DNA of 64,000 bases. It comes from Ruminococcus sp. YRD2003. Lineage in GTDB: Bacteria; Bacillota; Clostridia; Oscillospirales; Ruminococcaceae. The notes below the pieces were generated by a model. The model searched no databases and was not told the origin of the DNA. It saw only the letters and a list, made by a program, of their open reading frames with translations. Positions 51,651-60,904 of the stretch are shown here, piece by piece; position 1 is the stretch's first letter, and each line of letters opens with the position of its first letter. Location of the stretch: positions 62,001 to 126,000 of the forward strand of contig FNZT01000010.1 of NCBI GenBank assembly GCA_900109435.1, in the 5' to 3' direction. A program made the position numbers and the translations under genes.

Positions 51651-54221
51651 TTATTTTTTCAGAAACGTCTCAAAGCTGTCTTTGCCGCCTGTAGAGAGGT
51701 AAGAGTAGAACGCAAGGATAGCGGAAGCATCCTTCGCATCGACCTTGCCGTCAGCGTTGACGTCGGCAGCCGCTCTCTGAGTATCGGAGAGCCCGTCATC
51801 CGAGCCTGTTGAAGCCTTTGCATAGGCAACGAGAACGAACGAAGCGTCCTTAGCGTTTATGCTTGCGTCCTCGTTGACGTCGCCGAGACCTGACTTTTCG
51901 GGCTCACGCTCGAAGATGAGCAGTCCGTCACTCCTTATGCCCTGAAGGTATCCGTCCTCGGAAAGGCTGAACCAGATGAACTCGTTCTCGGCATAGCCGG
52001 GCTGCGAGACCTTCACCTTATTGTCATCTATCGACCATGTCAGCGTGCTTTTCTCGTTTTCGACCTCGGTGGATATTACCTCCATATAGCCTGTACCGTC
52101 GCTGTTGAAGGAAACTGTCGCATTGGTGTTCAAGAGGTCATCTATCGGAGCACCGTTTTCATCAACGAACTTCTTGAAGTTCCATGTGCCGACTACTCGC
52201 TCGGCGAGTGTGGGCTCTGAAGAAACCACGGGAGCAGTTGCTGTGGTAGTCGTTTCCTGTGCTGTGGTGGAAGTTGTTGAGGCTGTTGTGGTCGCAGATG
52301 TTGATGTGGTGGAAGCTGTGATCGTTGCGGTCGATGTGGCAGTCGTTGATGTTGTGGAGCCGGAACTGCTATCAACGATTGTGATCACATAAGAAATATC
52401 AACGTTCTTACAATAGTTATAAGCGTAATAATCGCCGGCTTCTCCGGTTATTTTGACGGTATACTGTCCGACGGGAAGAGAAGCTAATTCTTTGTAATCA
52501 TGGCTGGTTCCGTCCTCTTCAACAACTGTTTTTTTCGTCTGATAGTCATTTCCTACATTCTTTTCATCGTATGTAAGCGATTCACTTCCGCGTATTCCTA
52601 TGAATTTCAGACCTGAAAGATCAAGTGCTTCCTTGCAGTTGTACACTGTTTTAGTGGGGTAGGAAACCACTTTGTCGAACTGATATATCGGGTGAGTAGT
52701 TTCAATAGAATAGGTCGTTGTTGAAGCTGTAGTAGTTGCCGCTGTTGTGGCAGTTGTTCCTGCTGTAGTCGAAGCTGTTGTAGTTGCTGTAGGCTGAGCT
52801 GTTGTGGTTGTAGTAGTGGTAGTGGTCGAAGCCGCCGAGGTCGCTGTGGTAGTGCCTGCCGTAACAACGGAAGCCTCCTGCTCCTTGATGACTAAGGTAG
52901 CGATCGAGATCGCAGTCAGCGTATAGCCTGTTGAAGCGGCATAGTTATTATTGAAATACTTTATAGCATCCTGTCTTATTTCGTAATAATAAGCCTTATA
53001 ATTCTCGGGAGTGATGTTTTTATTATTCTGAACAGCCTGCGATACCGACGCAATAACGTCCTTCTTGATCTCTTCTATCTTTTCGGAGTCGGCTGTCTGG
53101 TCGAGCACCTTTTCGCCCGATACGGAATAGTTGCCCGCTGCCTTGACCTCATAGGGCTTTTGGTTGATGATCTTGACTATCGGCGTGGGAGTGCCGAATT
53201 TGAGGTCGACAGTCTCGGCGAGCTGTGATGTTGAAGTGGTGACAGTTTCAGCACCCGTAGTAGTTGCAGCGGTAGTAGTTGCGGAAGTCCCGCTGACAAC
53301 AGCGGTTCCCGCAGGTATGTTCCCGACCTTCTCAAAGGTCACGCCGTTCTCCGCAGCGTATGCCTGAGCTGTCGAGTTCTCGCCGCCGCGGATAACGAGC
53401 TCCTCGTTTGTTTCTATGGCACTCGAACCGATCTTCATGTCAGGGTTGTTCACCGTAATGGTTTTCAGCGCCCTGCATCCACCAAATGCACTCGGACCTA
53501 TCTCCTCGATCGCGGACGGGAGCTCCACGCTCTCGAGAGCAGTGTTGCCGAATCCCGAAAAGCCGATCTTTTTGAGAGCAGCGGAGAGCTTAACGGTCTT
53601 GAGGCTCTTGCAGTAGGTGAAAGCGAAGTCCTCAACTTCCGTAACAGAATCGGGAATGATGAGGTTCACGATATTGGCTGTGAATGCAGCTCCGTCACCG
53701 ATGACCTCAACGGAGCTCGGCACTGTGAAGTCTGTCGAGGGGAAAGCCGTGGGATAAGCAACGAGCTTCTTCATATCCTTTGTGTACACAACGCCGTCAA
53801 CAGCGCAGAAAGTCTCGTTCTTCTCATCGACGGTATACTTCTCGAGCGCCTTTGCATAGCCCGCAAGGTGATCGCCTATGCTGGTAACTTTGGCGGGTAT
53901 CTTTACGGAAGTAATGCTATCGCAAAAGGTGAAAGCCCTGCCGCTTATCCTCGTAACGGGCACGCCCGAGACCTCATCCGCGATAACGACGTCACCGCTT
54001 ACAGTATCCTCACATTTGATGAACTCAGCACGGTCTGCGTATACCTTGTAGGTGAGGCTGTCGATAACGACAGTGTTATCCTCCTCAGCCGTAGCCGCTC
54101 CTGTTGTGGCAGCAGCCGACTCAGCCGCAAACGACACAGCAGATACAGCGCCGAGCGTGGGCAGCGTACTGAAAGCCATAGCGAGTGACAGCACACCTGC
54201 AAATAATCTCTTCTTGTTCAT
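51651..54221 (-). CDS. Secreted BspA-type leucine-rich repeat protein with dockerin
   Basis: Start ATG 54219-54221 after AAGGAGG; 856 residues. In order: a signal peptide (cut near VSFAAE); BspA-type LRR_5 repeats (about 70-275: AFTFCDSITSVKIPAKVTSI, IVNLIIPDSVTEVEDFAFTY, ALESVELPSAIEEIGPSAFG); Thr/Ser/Ala-rich linkers (about 295-330, 450-515, 620-665); two unassigned beta-type segments between linkers; a lipocalin-like segment (VGTWNFKKFVDENGAPIDDL, about 675-770); and a C-terminal dockerin (LGDVNEDASINAKDASFVLV, AADVNADGKVDAKDASAILA). It probably acts on the cell surface or a scaffold as a binding or adhesion module; no catalytic domain is recognised. Confidence 0.85.
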   Translation of the reverse strand: MNKKRLFAGVLSLAMAFSTLPTLGAVSAVSFAAESAAATTGAATAEEDNTVVIDSLTYKVYADRAEFIKCEDTVSGDVVIADEVSGVPVTRISGRAFTFCDSITSVKIPAKVTSIGDHLAGYAKALEKYTVDEKNETFCAVDGVVYTKDMKKLVAYPTAFPSTDFTVPSSVEVIGDGAAFTANIVNLIIPDSVTEVEDFAFTYCKSLKTVKLSAALKKIGFSGFGNTALESVELPSAIEEIGPSAFGGCRALKTITVNNPDMKIGSSAIETNEELVIRGGENSTAQAYAAENGVTFEKVGNIPAGTAVVSGTSATTTAATTTGAETVTTSTSQLAETVDLKFGTPTPIVKIINQKPYEVKAAGNYSVSGEKVLDQTADSEKIEEIKKDVIASVSQAVQNNKNITPENYKAYYYEIRQDAIKYFNNNYAASTGYTLTAISIATLVIKEQEASVVTAGTTTATSAASTTTTTTTTTAQPTATTTASTTAGTTATTAATTTASTTTYSIETTHPIYQFDKVVSYPTKTVYNCKEALDLSGLKFIGIRGSESLTYDEKNVGNDYQTKKTVVEEDGTSHDYKELASLPVGQYTVKITGEAGDYYAYNYCKNVDISYVITIVDSSSGSTTSTTATSTATITASTTSTSATTTASTTSTTAQETTTTATAPVVSSEPTLAERVVGTWNFKKFVDENGAPIDDLLNTNATVSFNSDGTGYMEVISTEVENEKSTLTWSIDDNKVKVSQPGYAENEFIWFSLSEDGYLQGIRSDGLLIFEREPEKSGLGDVNEDASINAKDASFVLVAYAKASTGSDDGLSDTQRAAADVNADGKVDAKDASAILAFYSYLSTGGKDSFETFLKK

Positions 54222-54253
54222 TATAAACCTCCTTAACGAATTGGGATAAATAC

Positions 54254-54281
54254 ATTTTACCACAAATCTAAAAAAATGCAA
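54254..54281 (-). promoter_or_regulatory. Promoter of the LRR-dockerin gene
   Basis: On the minus strand TTGCAT (54276-54281), a 16-nt spacer and TAAAAT (54254-54259), 33 nt before the start codon. Confidence 0.6.
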
Positions 54282-54395
54282 CTGATTCACGAACAATTCA
54301 GATTAATGCACAAAAAAACAGACTGTCAAAGCCGCTCCTTGTAACCGCCCATTTTGGAATTTTCGCAGTTTGCGAGGATTATTTCGCGCAAAGCC

Positions 54396-54424
54396 TTGAA
54401 AAAAAAGCACGATTATGATATACT
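54396..54424 (+). promoter_or_regulatory. Promoter of the lipoprotein-purD unit
   Basis: TTGAAA (54396-54401), a 17-nt spacer and TATACT (54419-54424). Confidence 0.65.
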
Positions 54425-54546
54425 GTATCTATATTGTGAAAACAAACCGAGCCATACACGCTATGGGGCGCGGAAAACGATTTGCGGCTCAAAGGAAGTG
54501 AACCGTGAAACTGCGCGCGCCCGCTCGGCGCATTGGAGAGATAAAA

Positions 54547-55575
54547 ATGATTCATACAAGGATAGCTGCGGCTTTAGCGGCGGCAGGAGTGCTCCTCGCG
54601 CTGTGCGGCTGTGCTGACAGCGGCAGCAGCTCCTCCTCGGGCTCAGCATCGCAGGCAGCTCAGCAGACGACGGAGAAGACCGAATACACCACAAAAGACG
54701 GTCTCTTCACGCTTGACCTCAACAGCCGCTTTTCCCGATTCAGCGGCGTATACCCCTCGGACTTCGAGTTCATGTTCGTCGACGAGGAAAAGGGCACGAC
54801 AGTCGGCATACTTGAGATGAGCGAAGCTCACATCTCGCCGAGATACTTCTGCGGAGAGGTCATCGACCACTACAAGGAGCTGTACGGCTCCGTGACCGAG
54901 ACAGAAATGACCGAGGACGGTCACCCCGCATACCTGCTTGAAGCGGAGTTCACGGACGAGGAAAGCATAGAGAGCGAGGAGAAAAACGAGCTCAGATTCT
55001 ACCACGAAGCGATAGGCTACGGAAACGGCGACCTGCTCGTGCTCGTGACGACAGTCCCGAAGGACACGCCCGAAGAGGCACCGAAAGCGGTAAGTGACAT
55101 AATGGCAGGCATCACCTATCACGGCGAAGCGGCAAAGACCGAGACCGAGACACACGATACCGAATACTTCACCGTCAGCGCCGACAAGGACTGGTTCTTC
55201 CACTCGAAGAGCGATACCGAGGCGGCACTTCGCCCGAACATAGCCGAGACCACGCCCGAGCACTACGGCTCGCTGAAAATAACTGCCGACACATCGGGAA
55301 GCACCGCACAGGAGCTCTCCGCCGCAGACGCAGAGGAGTTCGGCGCAAAGGACAAGATAACGGACGTAGCGGTGAGCGAATCGGAAATATTGGGCAGAAA
55401 AGCAATCTGCGTATCATGCGTTCTCGAATCGGACTATATGAACTTAAAACGCGAGATATACTACTTTGACGAGCACGGCACAGCATACAAGGTACAGATA
55501 CTTGCTCCCGCGGAGGGCTACGAAGACTTCACGGCAGAGCTCGGAAAGCTGTACGAACAGATAGAAATAAAGTGA
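54547..55575 (+). CDS. Lipoprotein of unknown function with duplicated domain
   Basis: Start ATG 54547 after GGAGAG; 342 residues. Lipobox LALCGC (Cys22) and a Ser/Gly/Gln linker (about 25-48), then two similar alpha/beta halves. The first is about 50-200 (YTTKDGLFTLDLNSRFSRFS, EDGHPAYLLEAEFTDEESIE, VTTVPKDTPEEAPKAVSDIM) and the second about 205-342 (EYFTVSADKDWFFHSKSDTE, LGRKAICVSCVLESDYMNLK, PAEGYEDFTAELGKLYEQIE), reminiscent of PsbP/DUF1795-type proteins. Nineteen nt before purD, probably co-transcribed, but no functional link is evident. Confidence 0.65.
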   Translation: MIHTRIAAALAAAGVLLALCGCADSGSSSSSGSASQAAQQTTEKTEYTTKDGLFTLDLNSRFSRFSGVYPSDFEFMFVDEEKGTTVGILEMSEAHISPRYFCGEVIDHYKELYGSVTETEMTEDGHPAYLLEAEFTDEESIESEEKNELRFYHEAIGYGNGDLLVLVTTVPKDTPEEAPKAVSDIMAGITYHGEAAKTETETHDTEYFTVSADKDWFFHSKSDTEAALRPNIAETTPEHYGSLKITADTSGSTAQELSAADAEEFGAKDKITDVAVSESEILGRKAICVSCVLESDYMNLKREIYYFDEHGTAYKVQILAPAEGYEDFTAELGKLYEQIEIK

Positions 55576-55593
55576 CCAACGGAGGAAAATGAT

Positions 55594-56880
55594 ATGAAAA
55601 ATGTACTTGTAGTAGGCGGCGGCGGGCGCGAGCACGCCATAATAATGAAGCTCGCGGAGAGCAAACACGTAGGCAAGCTGTACTGCGCTCCGGGAAACGG
55701 CGGTATTTCCAAGTTTGCGGAGTGCTTCAACGTCAGCGCGACCGATATTGACGGCATAGTCGAGCTCGCAAAGAAGCTGAAGCCCGATATGGTAGTGGTA
55801 GCTCCCGACGACCCGCTCGTGCTCGGAATGGTAGACAGGTTGCAGGCAGAAGGCTTCATGACCTTCGGTCCCAAGGCTAACGCGGCTATAATCGAGGGCT
55901 CAAAGGTATTCTCGAAGGAGCTGATGAAGAAGTACGGTATCCCCACAGCCTTCTACGAGGTATTCACCGAGAGCGACAAAGCCATCGCATATCTCAAAGA
56001 GCAGAACAGCTATCCCGCGGTAATAAAGGCAGACGGACTCGCACTCGGCAAGGGCGTTATCATCGCACAGAACGAGGACGAGGCAGTCAAAGCGGTACAC
56101 GATATGATAGACGAGCTGAAATTCGGCAAGAGCTCAGCAAGAATAGTCATCGAGGAGTTCCTTACGGGCCCCGAGGTATCTGTCCTCAGCTTCACAGACG
56201 GCAAGACAATGGTCCCGATGATATCCTCAATGGACCACAAGCGCGCGCTTGACGGCGACAAGGGACTGAACACAGGCGGAATGGGTACAGTCTCCCCGAA
56301 CCCCTACTATACCGAAGATATAGCGAAGGAGTGCATGGAGAAGATATTCCTCCCGACCATGAACGCAATGAACGCAGAGGGTCGCACCTTCGAGGGCTGC
56401 CTCTACTTCGGACTCATGCTCACCCCCAAGGGTCCCAAGGTAATAGAGTACAACTGCCGCTTTGGCGACCCCGAAACGCAGGTAGTGCTCCCGATGCTCG
56501 ACGCGGACCTCTACGAGGTATTCGAGGCGATATACGACCACACACTCGACAAGGTGAACATCAAGTGGCACAAGGGCAGCTGTGCCTGCGTAGTAATGGC
56601 GAGCGGCGGCTATCCCGAGAGCTATCCCAAGGGCATAAAGATGAACGGCTTCGACGAAAAGGGACAGGTCGAGGGCTGCTTCGTATATCACGCGGGCACG
56701 AAGCTCGGTGAAGACGGCAGCTTCCTCACGAACGGCGGACGCGTCATCGGCGTGACGGCAAAGGGCGATACTCTCCCGCAGGCATTGGCGACAGCCTACA
56801 AGGGCGTTGAGGCAATAAGCTTTGACGGAGCTCACTACAGAAAAGACATCGGACAGAGAGCCCTCAAGGCGCTCGGCTAA
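55594..56880 (+). CDS. purD: Phosphoribosylamine--glycine ligase
   Basis: A 428-residue ATP-grasp enzyme matching PurD end to end: MKNVLVVGGGGREHAIIMKL, VVVAPDDPLVLGMVDRL, FGPKANAAIIEGSK, the ATP-binding VIKADGLALGKGVIIA, NTGGMGTVSP and the Mg site YNCRFGDPETQVVLP. It makes glycinamide ribonucleotide in purine synthesis. It is on the plus strand, whereas the other purine genes here (57848-64000) are on the minus strand and converge on it. Confidence 0.97.
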   Translation: MKNVLVVGGGGREHAIIMKLAESKHVGKLYCAPGNGGISKFAECFNVSATDIDGIVELAKKLKPDMVVVAPDDPLVLGMVDRLQAEGFMTFGPKANAAIIEGSKVFSKELMKKYGIPTAFYEVFTESDKAIAYLKEQNSYPAVIKADGLALGKGVIIAQNEDEAVKAVHDMIDELKFGKSSARIVIEEFLTGPEVSVLSFTDGKTMVPMISSMDHKRALDGDKGLNTGGMGTVSPNPYYTEDIAKECMEKIFLPTMNAMNAEGRTFEGCLYFGLMLTPKGPKVIEYNCRFGDPETQVVLPMLDADLYEVFEAIYDHTLDKVNIKWHKGSCACVVMASGGYPESYPKGIKMNGFDEKGQVEGCFVYHAGTKLGEDGSFLTNGGRVIGVTAKGDTLPQALATAYKGVEAISFDGAHYRKDIGQRALKALG

Positions 56881-56890
56881 GGAGCGGACT

Positions 56891-57607
56891 ATGCAGGAAA
56901 AGCTTGAAAAGGGACTGTTATTGAGTCTCGTCGGCAATGCGCTGTTCGTTGCCTTCGGCATAATATGCTACATTTACTACCTGACATTCCATGTAGATTC
57001 CATTTTCTCGCGTGTCCTCGAGACGACGGCATACTGCACAGAATTTCTGGGCTTCGGCTTACTGCTGTACTCCGACTATCTGCTCTCGGTCTCACTCAGG
57101 CTGAGGCGGCTGCTGAAAGTCAGCTATACGGCGTACATCATACTCGAAGCGCTGATAATGGTACTTGAGCTTAACAGCGGCAGGATAGAGTTCTACCAAC
57201 CGTATTCGATGTGGCTCGCCATAGTACACGCAGTAGTGTCGGGAGCGGTCTGCTTCTCGTTTTTGCAGCTCGACCCCGACAACACGAAATACGAGGTATC
57301 GGTAGTCATCTGTATCGGAATGATATTCTTTGGGATGATGGGTGCGATATTCGGGATAAGAGTATATTTCAGCGTACTTGTGAACGCAGTCAGCTTTACG
57401 TTGCTGTTCGGAGCGATAAGGTTCTTCCGAAGCCGTGAGGAGATAGAGATAGACTGCTACGGCGACAAAGCGCGTGTGGCAGAGTACAAGAGCACGATGT
57501 TCAGCGACCCTCTTATAGTAGATAGCGGCAAGACGAAGAAGGCAGAGCTTCCCGCAGAGGTGATCGAATCGGAGCCCGAGGCAGCCAAAAGCGACGAAAA
57601 AGAATAA
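56891..57607 (+). CDS. Polytopic membrane protein of unknown function
   Basis: Start ATG 56891 after AAGGAG; 238 residues. Six or so hydrophobic helices span about 9-185 (GLLLSLVGNALFVAFGIICY, VVICIGMIFFGMMGAIFGIR), and a hydrophilic Glu/Lys-rich tail ends the protein. I recognise no family. Ten nt after purD and followed by a terminator, so it is the last gene of the lipoprotein-purD unit. Confidence 0.65.
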   Translation: MQEKLEKGLLLSLVGNALFVAFGIICYIYYLTFHVDSIFSRVLETTAYCTEFLGFGLLLYSDYLLSVSLRLRRLLKVSYTAYIILEALIMVLELNSGRIEFYQPYSMWLAIVHAVVSGAVCFSFLQLDPDNTKYEVSVVICIGMIFFGMMGAIFGIRVYFSVLVNAVSFTLLFGAIRFFRSREEIEIDCYGDKARVAEYKSTMFSDPLIVDSGKTKKAELPAEVIESEPEAAKSDEKE

Positions 57608-57612
57608 AACGT

Positions 57613-57645
57613 ATCCCCTCTTTTGCGAAAAAGAGGGGATTTTTG
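57613..57645 (+). terminator. Terminator of the purD unit
   Basis: ATCCCCTCTTTT (57613-57624) pairs with AAAAGAGGGGAT (57629-57640), followed by TTTTT. Confidence 0.9.
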
Positions 57646-57681
57646 CGCCCGCCAACACACCGCCACCCCGCGGCAACCACC

Positions 57682-57767
57682 TGTAGGGGCGGGCGTCCCC
57701 GACCGCCCATTAATACACGAACGCCCCTCCTGCAACCACTCGTAGGGGCGCCCTTTGGGCGTCCGCG
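57682..57767. repeat. Two TGTAGGGG-type palindromes
   Basis: Units at 57682-57710 and 57740-57767 (GGGGCGCCC paired with GGGCGTCC). A shortened relic, TGTAGGAACGACC, follows near 57796. Confidence 0.75.
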
Positions 57768-57813
57768 CCTTATCAACCAACTCGCGGCTGCAAACTGTAG
57801 GAACGACCACGCA

Positions 57814-57842
57814 AAAAGCTCCCGACTGAAAGTCGGGAGCTT
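57814..57842 (-). terminator. Terminator of the minus-strand purine operon
   Basis: AAGCTCCCGACT and AGTCGGGAGCTT form a 12-bp stem with a GAA loop. A T-run follows on the minus strand. Confidence 0.85.
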
Positions 57843-57847
57843 CGCAC

Positions 57848-59029
57848 TTAATGGTGGAACAGGCGGATACCTGTGAACGCCATAGCGATGTTGTACTTAT
57901 TGCAGGTCTCGATAACGTTGTCATCGCGGATAGAGCCGCCCGGCTCAGCGATGAACTCAACGCCCGACTTCTTAGCGCGCTCGATGTTGTCGCCGAAGGG
58001 GAAGAAAGCATCGGAGCCGAGGCAAACGCCCGTATTCTTAGCGAGCCATGCCTTCTTTTCTTCGCGTGTGAAAACAGCGGGCTTAACCTTAAAGATACGC
58101 TGCCATTCTCCCTCGCGGAGCACATCCTCGTACTCGTCGCCGATGTAGACATCGATAGCGTTATCGCGGTCTGCGCGGCGGATATCGTCAACGAACTGCA
58201 AGCCCATTACCTGCGGAGACTGTCTCAGCCACCAGTTGTCAGCCTTCTGACCTGCGAGGCGTGTGCAGTGTATGCGCGACTGCTGACCCGCACCGATACC
58301 GATAGCCTGACCGTCCTTGACGTAGCATACGGAGTTGGACTGTGTATATTTCAGCGTGATGAGCGAGATGAGGAGGTCGTCCTTCTTGTCGTCGGGGATA
58401 TTCTTGTTCTCGGTAACGACGTTGGAGAGGAGCTCGCGGTTGATATCGAGCTCATTGCGTCCCTGCTCGAAGGAAACGCCGTAAACCTGCTTAGTCTCGA
58501 TAGGAGCGGGCTTGTAGCTCGGGTCTATTTTGAGTATGCAGTAAGTGCCCTTGCGCTTGGACTTGAGTATCTCGAGAGCCTCGGGGTCATAGTCGGGAGC
58601 GATAATGCCGTCGGAAACCTCGCGCTGTATCATCTTTGCGGTGCATACGTCGACCTTGTCCGAGAGAGCGATAAAGTCGCCGTAAGAGGACATTCTGTCA
58701 GCGCCGCGTGCTCTTGCATAAGCGCTTGCGAGAGGAGTGAGCTCGCCGAGGTCGTCCACCCAGTATATCTTTTTGAGGTCATCGCTGAGCGGTCTGCCGA
58801 TAGCAGCACCCGCGGGAGAAACGTGCTTGAAGGAAGTTGCTGCGCAAACACCCGTAGCAGCCTTGAGCTCCTTGACGAGCTGCCAGCCGTTGAGAGCATC
58901 GAGCAGGTTGATATAGCCGGGACGACCGCAGAGCACCTCTATCGGGAGCTCGCTGCCGTCAGCCATATAGACTCTTGAAGGCTTCTGATTGGGGTTACAG
59001 CCGTATTTCAACTGCATTTCGTTTGACAT
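57848..59029 (-). CDS. purH: Stand-alone AICAR formyltransferase (PurH C-terminal-type)
   Basis: ATG 59027-59029 after AAGGAGG; 393 residues. It matches the AICARFT domain only: YGCNPNQKPSRVYM at the start, TSFKHVSPAGAAIG, CTRLAGQKADNWWLRQSP, SDAFFPFGDNIERAKKSGVE and the C-terminal GIRLFHH. The IMP cyclohydrolase domain of bifunctional PurH is missing; that step appears to be done by the PurO-like protein at 59967. It transfers a formyl group from 10-formyl-THF to AICAR. Last gene of the operon. Confidence 0.93.
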   Translation of the reverse strand: MSNEMQLKYGCNPNQKPSRVYMADGSELPIEVLCGRPGYINLLDALNGWQLVKELKAATGVCAATSFKHVSPAGAAIGRPLSDDLKKIYWVDDLGELTPLASAYARARGADRMSSYGDFIALSDKVDVCTAKMIQREVSDGIIAPDYDPEALEILKSKRKGTYCILKIDPSYKPAPIETKQVYGVSFEQGRNELDINRELLSNVVTENKNIPDDKKDDLLISLITLKYTQSNSVCYVKDGQAIGIGAGQQSRIHCTRLAGQKADNWWLRQSPQVMGLQFVDDIRRADRDNAIDVYIGDEYEDVLREGEWQRIFKVKPAVFTREEKKAWLAKNTGVCLGSDAFFPFGDNIERAKKSGVEFIAEPGGSIRDDNVIETCNKYNIAMAFTGIRLFHH

Positions 59030-59058
59030 GATAATGTCCTCCTTATAATAAATCATAA

Positions 59059-59967
59059 TTAGCTATTTATGTCCTCGTATTCGTATCGGTAGCTGTACTC
59101 AGTATGCTTGTCTGCATTCAATTCAACGATATCCTTGGATATCAGGCGTCCCTTGTCGTCGTACTCATACTCTGTTGAACTTGAATCGCCGTTTGAGACC
59201 TTTTGTGTCTCTTTTATGAGATCACCTTTGCTGTCGTATGAACACTCTGTTGTGTACACAGTGCTATCGTCTGAATCATCCGAGGACTCCGTCCTCACCT
59301 TCGTGAGAACATTTCCCGCTTCATCGTAGGTAAACTCGGTCACCTGTGACAAGCCGTCGTCTTGCCACGTTTCCTTTATAAGCTCACCGCCGCTGCCGTA
59401 CTCACATTTTGTTTCAGAGCGGTATAAGACCTTCCCGTCGGCGTCATAGTTCAGATAAAGTATCTCACTTCCTCGGCTGTCATATTCCCTGCAATAATTC
59501 TTCCGCCACAGTCCCGAATCATTGTCCTCCATGTAATTCACATGATAATTCATCGTTCCATCGGGATAATAATAGAACCTGTCATAGAAGAAAGTCTTCC
59601 TGTCGGTAGACGGCGGGTTTATATAGCTTTGGGTCTTTTCCGTGACGTTGCCGTTTTCGTCATAGGTATAGCAGTAGACCTCGGTCATCTGCATATTTTC
59701 GGGGTCGCCGACGGTCTCTGACCTGATAATGTTATCGTGCTCGTCAAAGTCGTCATAGCGTTTGCAGGTCATCTCGCCGTCCTCATACTGATATGATGTG
59801 CGTCTGTACGCAGCCTGATTTTCGGGCAAGTCCACTATCTCGTCCGAAACGGTATCAGGCAGGTCGGCAATATTTAAAGTCTCCGCCGCTTTCTTTGAGC
59901 CGCACCCTGCAAAAGGCAGAAGTGCCGCCGCAAGAAGCACCGCAAGCCGTTTTTTTATCCCCTGCAT
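59059..59967 (-). CDS. RHS/YD-repeat-like lipoprotein
   Basis: A 302-residue protein. Lipobox FAGC (Cys22), then repeating Tyr/Asp/Gly units: YCYTYDENGNVTEKTQSY, CREYDSRGSEILYLNYDADG, EFTYDEAGNVLTKVRTESS, YEYDDKGRLISKDI. This is the RHS/YD repeat pattern, here as a small surface lipoprotein without a toxin domain. Its ATG overlaps the purO stop by one base (59967), so it is co-translated inside the purine operon although it has no evident link to purine synthesis. Confidence 0.8.
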   Translation of the reverse strand: MQGIKKRLAVLLAAALLPFAGCGSKKAAETLNIADLPDTVSDEIVDLPENQAAYRRTSYQYEDGEMTCKRYDDFDEHDNIIRSETVGDPENMQMTEVYCYTYDENGNVTEKTQSYINPPSTDRKTFFYDRFYYYPDGTMNYHVNYMEDNDSGLWRKNYCREYDSRGSEILYLNYDADGKVLYRSETKCEYGSGGELIKETWQDDGLSQVTEFTYDEAGNVLTKVRTESSDDSDDSTVYTTECSYDSKGDLIKETQKVSNGDSSSTEYEYDDKGRLISKDIVELNADKHTEYSYRYEYEDINS

Positions 59968-60680
59968 TACTTGTTCTTGTTTACGATACGTGTCTCCTCG
60001 GAACCGTCATCAAGTTTCACATAGCGGACAAAAAGGGAAACCTTGTTGTCGGCGTTGAGATTGTTCCAGAGCATATCGGTAAACTCGTCTATGCTGCCGC
60101 TGATGCCGACGAGCTTGGGCTCGCCCTCAAAGCTCGGGAGCGGGCTGCCGTCGCCCATGTAGGTGTGAATGAAGTGACCCTCACCCGCTATGGGATTGGT
60201 GTAGCTGAAAGTATAGCGCTGACAGGAATCGGGGTTGCCGTTAGCGCTCTTGAGGATAGACATAGCGTAGTTGAAGCCCTTGTCGTCGAAGCGGAGGATG
60301 CCCGAGATACGGGGCGTATAGTTGGGAGCATCGTCCTCGAACTCGCGTGAGCGGAGCGACTGCTCGAAAGTATACTGCTTGTCCATGAGCTCGTAGATAG
60401 TATCGGTCTGGTCGCCGTTAGTGACGATGAGCTTATTGCCGAGCACTCTCACGGGTGCATAGATGATGAGGTGCGGGTCTGTGAGCTTCGAGGGGTCAAA
60501 AGCCTCGGTGCGGATACCCTTGCCGTCCTTGATGAAAACGCGGTTGCGGCTGTTTTCGCTTCTGCCCATGATGAAGTAAGCGGTAACGGCGAACTTTCCG
60601 TCCTCGGACTTACCGATAACGATACCTCTTCCTGGGTAAGCGTTCGAACTCAGCTCCTGTGCGATGTCTAACTTTTTCAT
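59967..60680 (-). CDS. purO: PurO-type IMP cyclohydrolase
   Basis: ATG 60678-60680 after AAAGGAG; 237 residues. The sequence NAYPGRGIVIGKSEDGKFAV, AYFIMGRSENSRNRVF, and DAPNYTPRISGILRFDDKGF matches the PurO/IMP_cyclohyd family first described in archaea and found in many Clostridia with stand-alone AICARFT. It closes FAICAR to IMP, the last step of purine synthesis. It complements the PurH C-terminal-type enzyme at 57848. An 80-bp repeat copy lies just upstream. Confidence 0.88.
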   Translation of the reverse strand: MKKLDIAQELSSNAYPGRGIVIGKSEDGKFAVTAYFIMGRSENSRNRVFIKDGKGIRTEAFDPSKLTDPHLIIYAPVRVLGNKLIVTNGDQTDTIYELMDKQYTFEQSLRSREFEDDAPNYTPRISGILRFDDKGFNYAMSILKSANGNPDSCQRYTFSYTNPIAGEGHFIHTYMGDGSPLPSFEGEPKLVGISGSIDEFTDMLWNNLNADNKVSLFVRYVKLDDGSEETRIVNKNK

Positions 60681-60723
60681 ATTGATTAACTCCTTTCGGA
60701 TTTTTTGAGTTTGATTCATATTG

Positions 60724-60803
60724 TGTAGGGGCGCATTACAGCAAAGCTGCATATAGTATCGCAATCCAAATCAAAGATTTGGTGCGCTGCTTATCCGTGC
60801 GCC
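60724..60803. repeat. ~80-bp multi-hairpin repeat, copy 4
   Basis: Same as copy 1, apart from TAGCAT changed to TAGTAT and a GCGCCTG end. Located between purO and the CmpB-like gene. Confidence 0.88.
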
Positions 60804-60836
60804 TGCGCCTCACATATTTACTATACGAAAACGATT

Positions 60837-60904
60837 TGTAGGGGCTGCCTTTGGCAGTCCGCAACATTGTATTATCATCAGACGCCCAAAGGGCGCCCCT
60901 ACAA
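60837..60904. repeat. Two TGTAGGGG-type palindromes, inverted
   Basis: 60837-60862 (GGGGCTGCC...GGCAGTCC) and 60880-60904 (GCGCCCAAAGGGCGC type, ending CCCCTACA). Confidence 0.78.

Noticed and set aside
57851-58978. 375-codon plus-strand open frame
   Set aside because: Antisense to the AICAR formyltransferase gene; no known domain.
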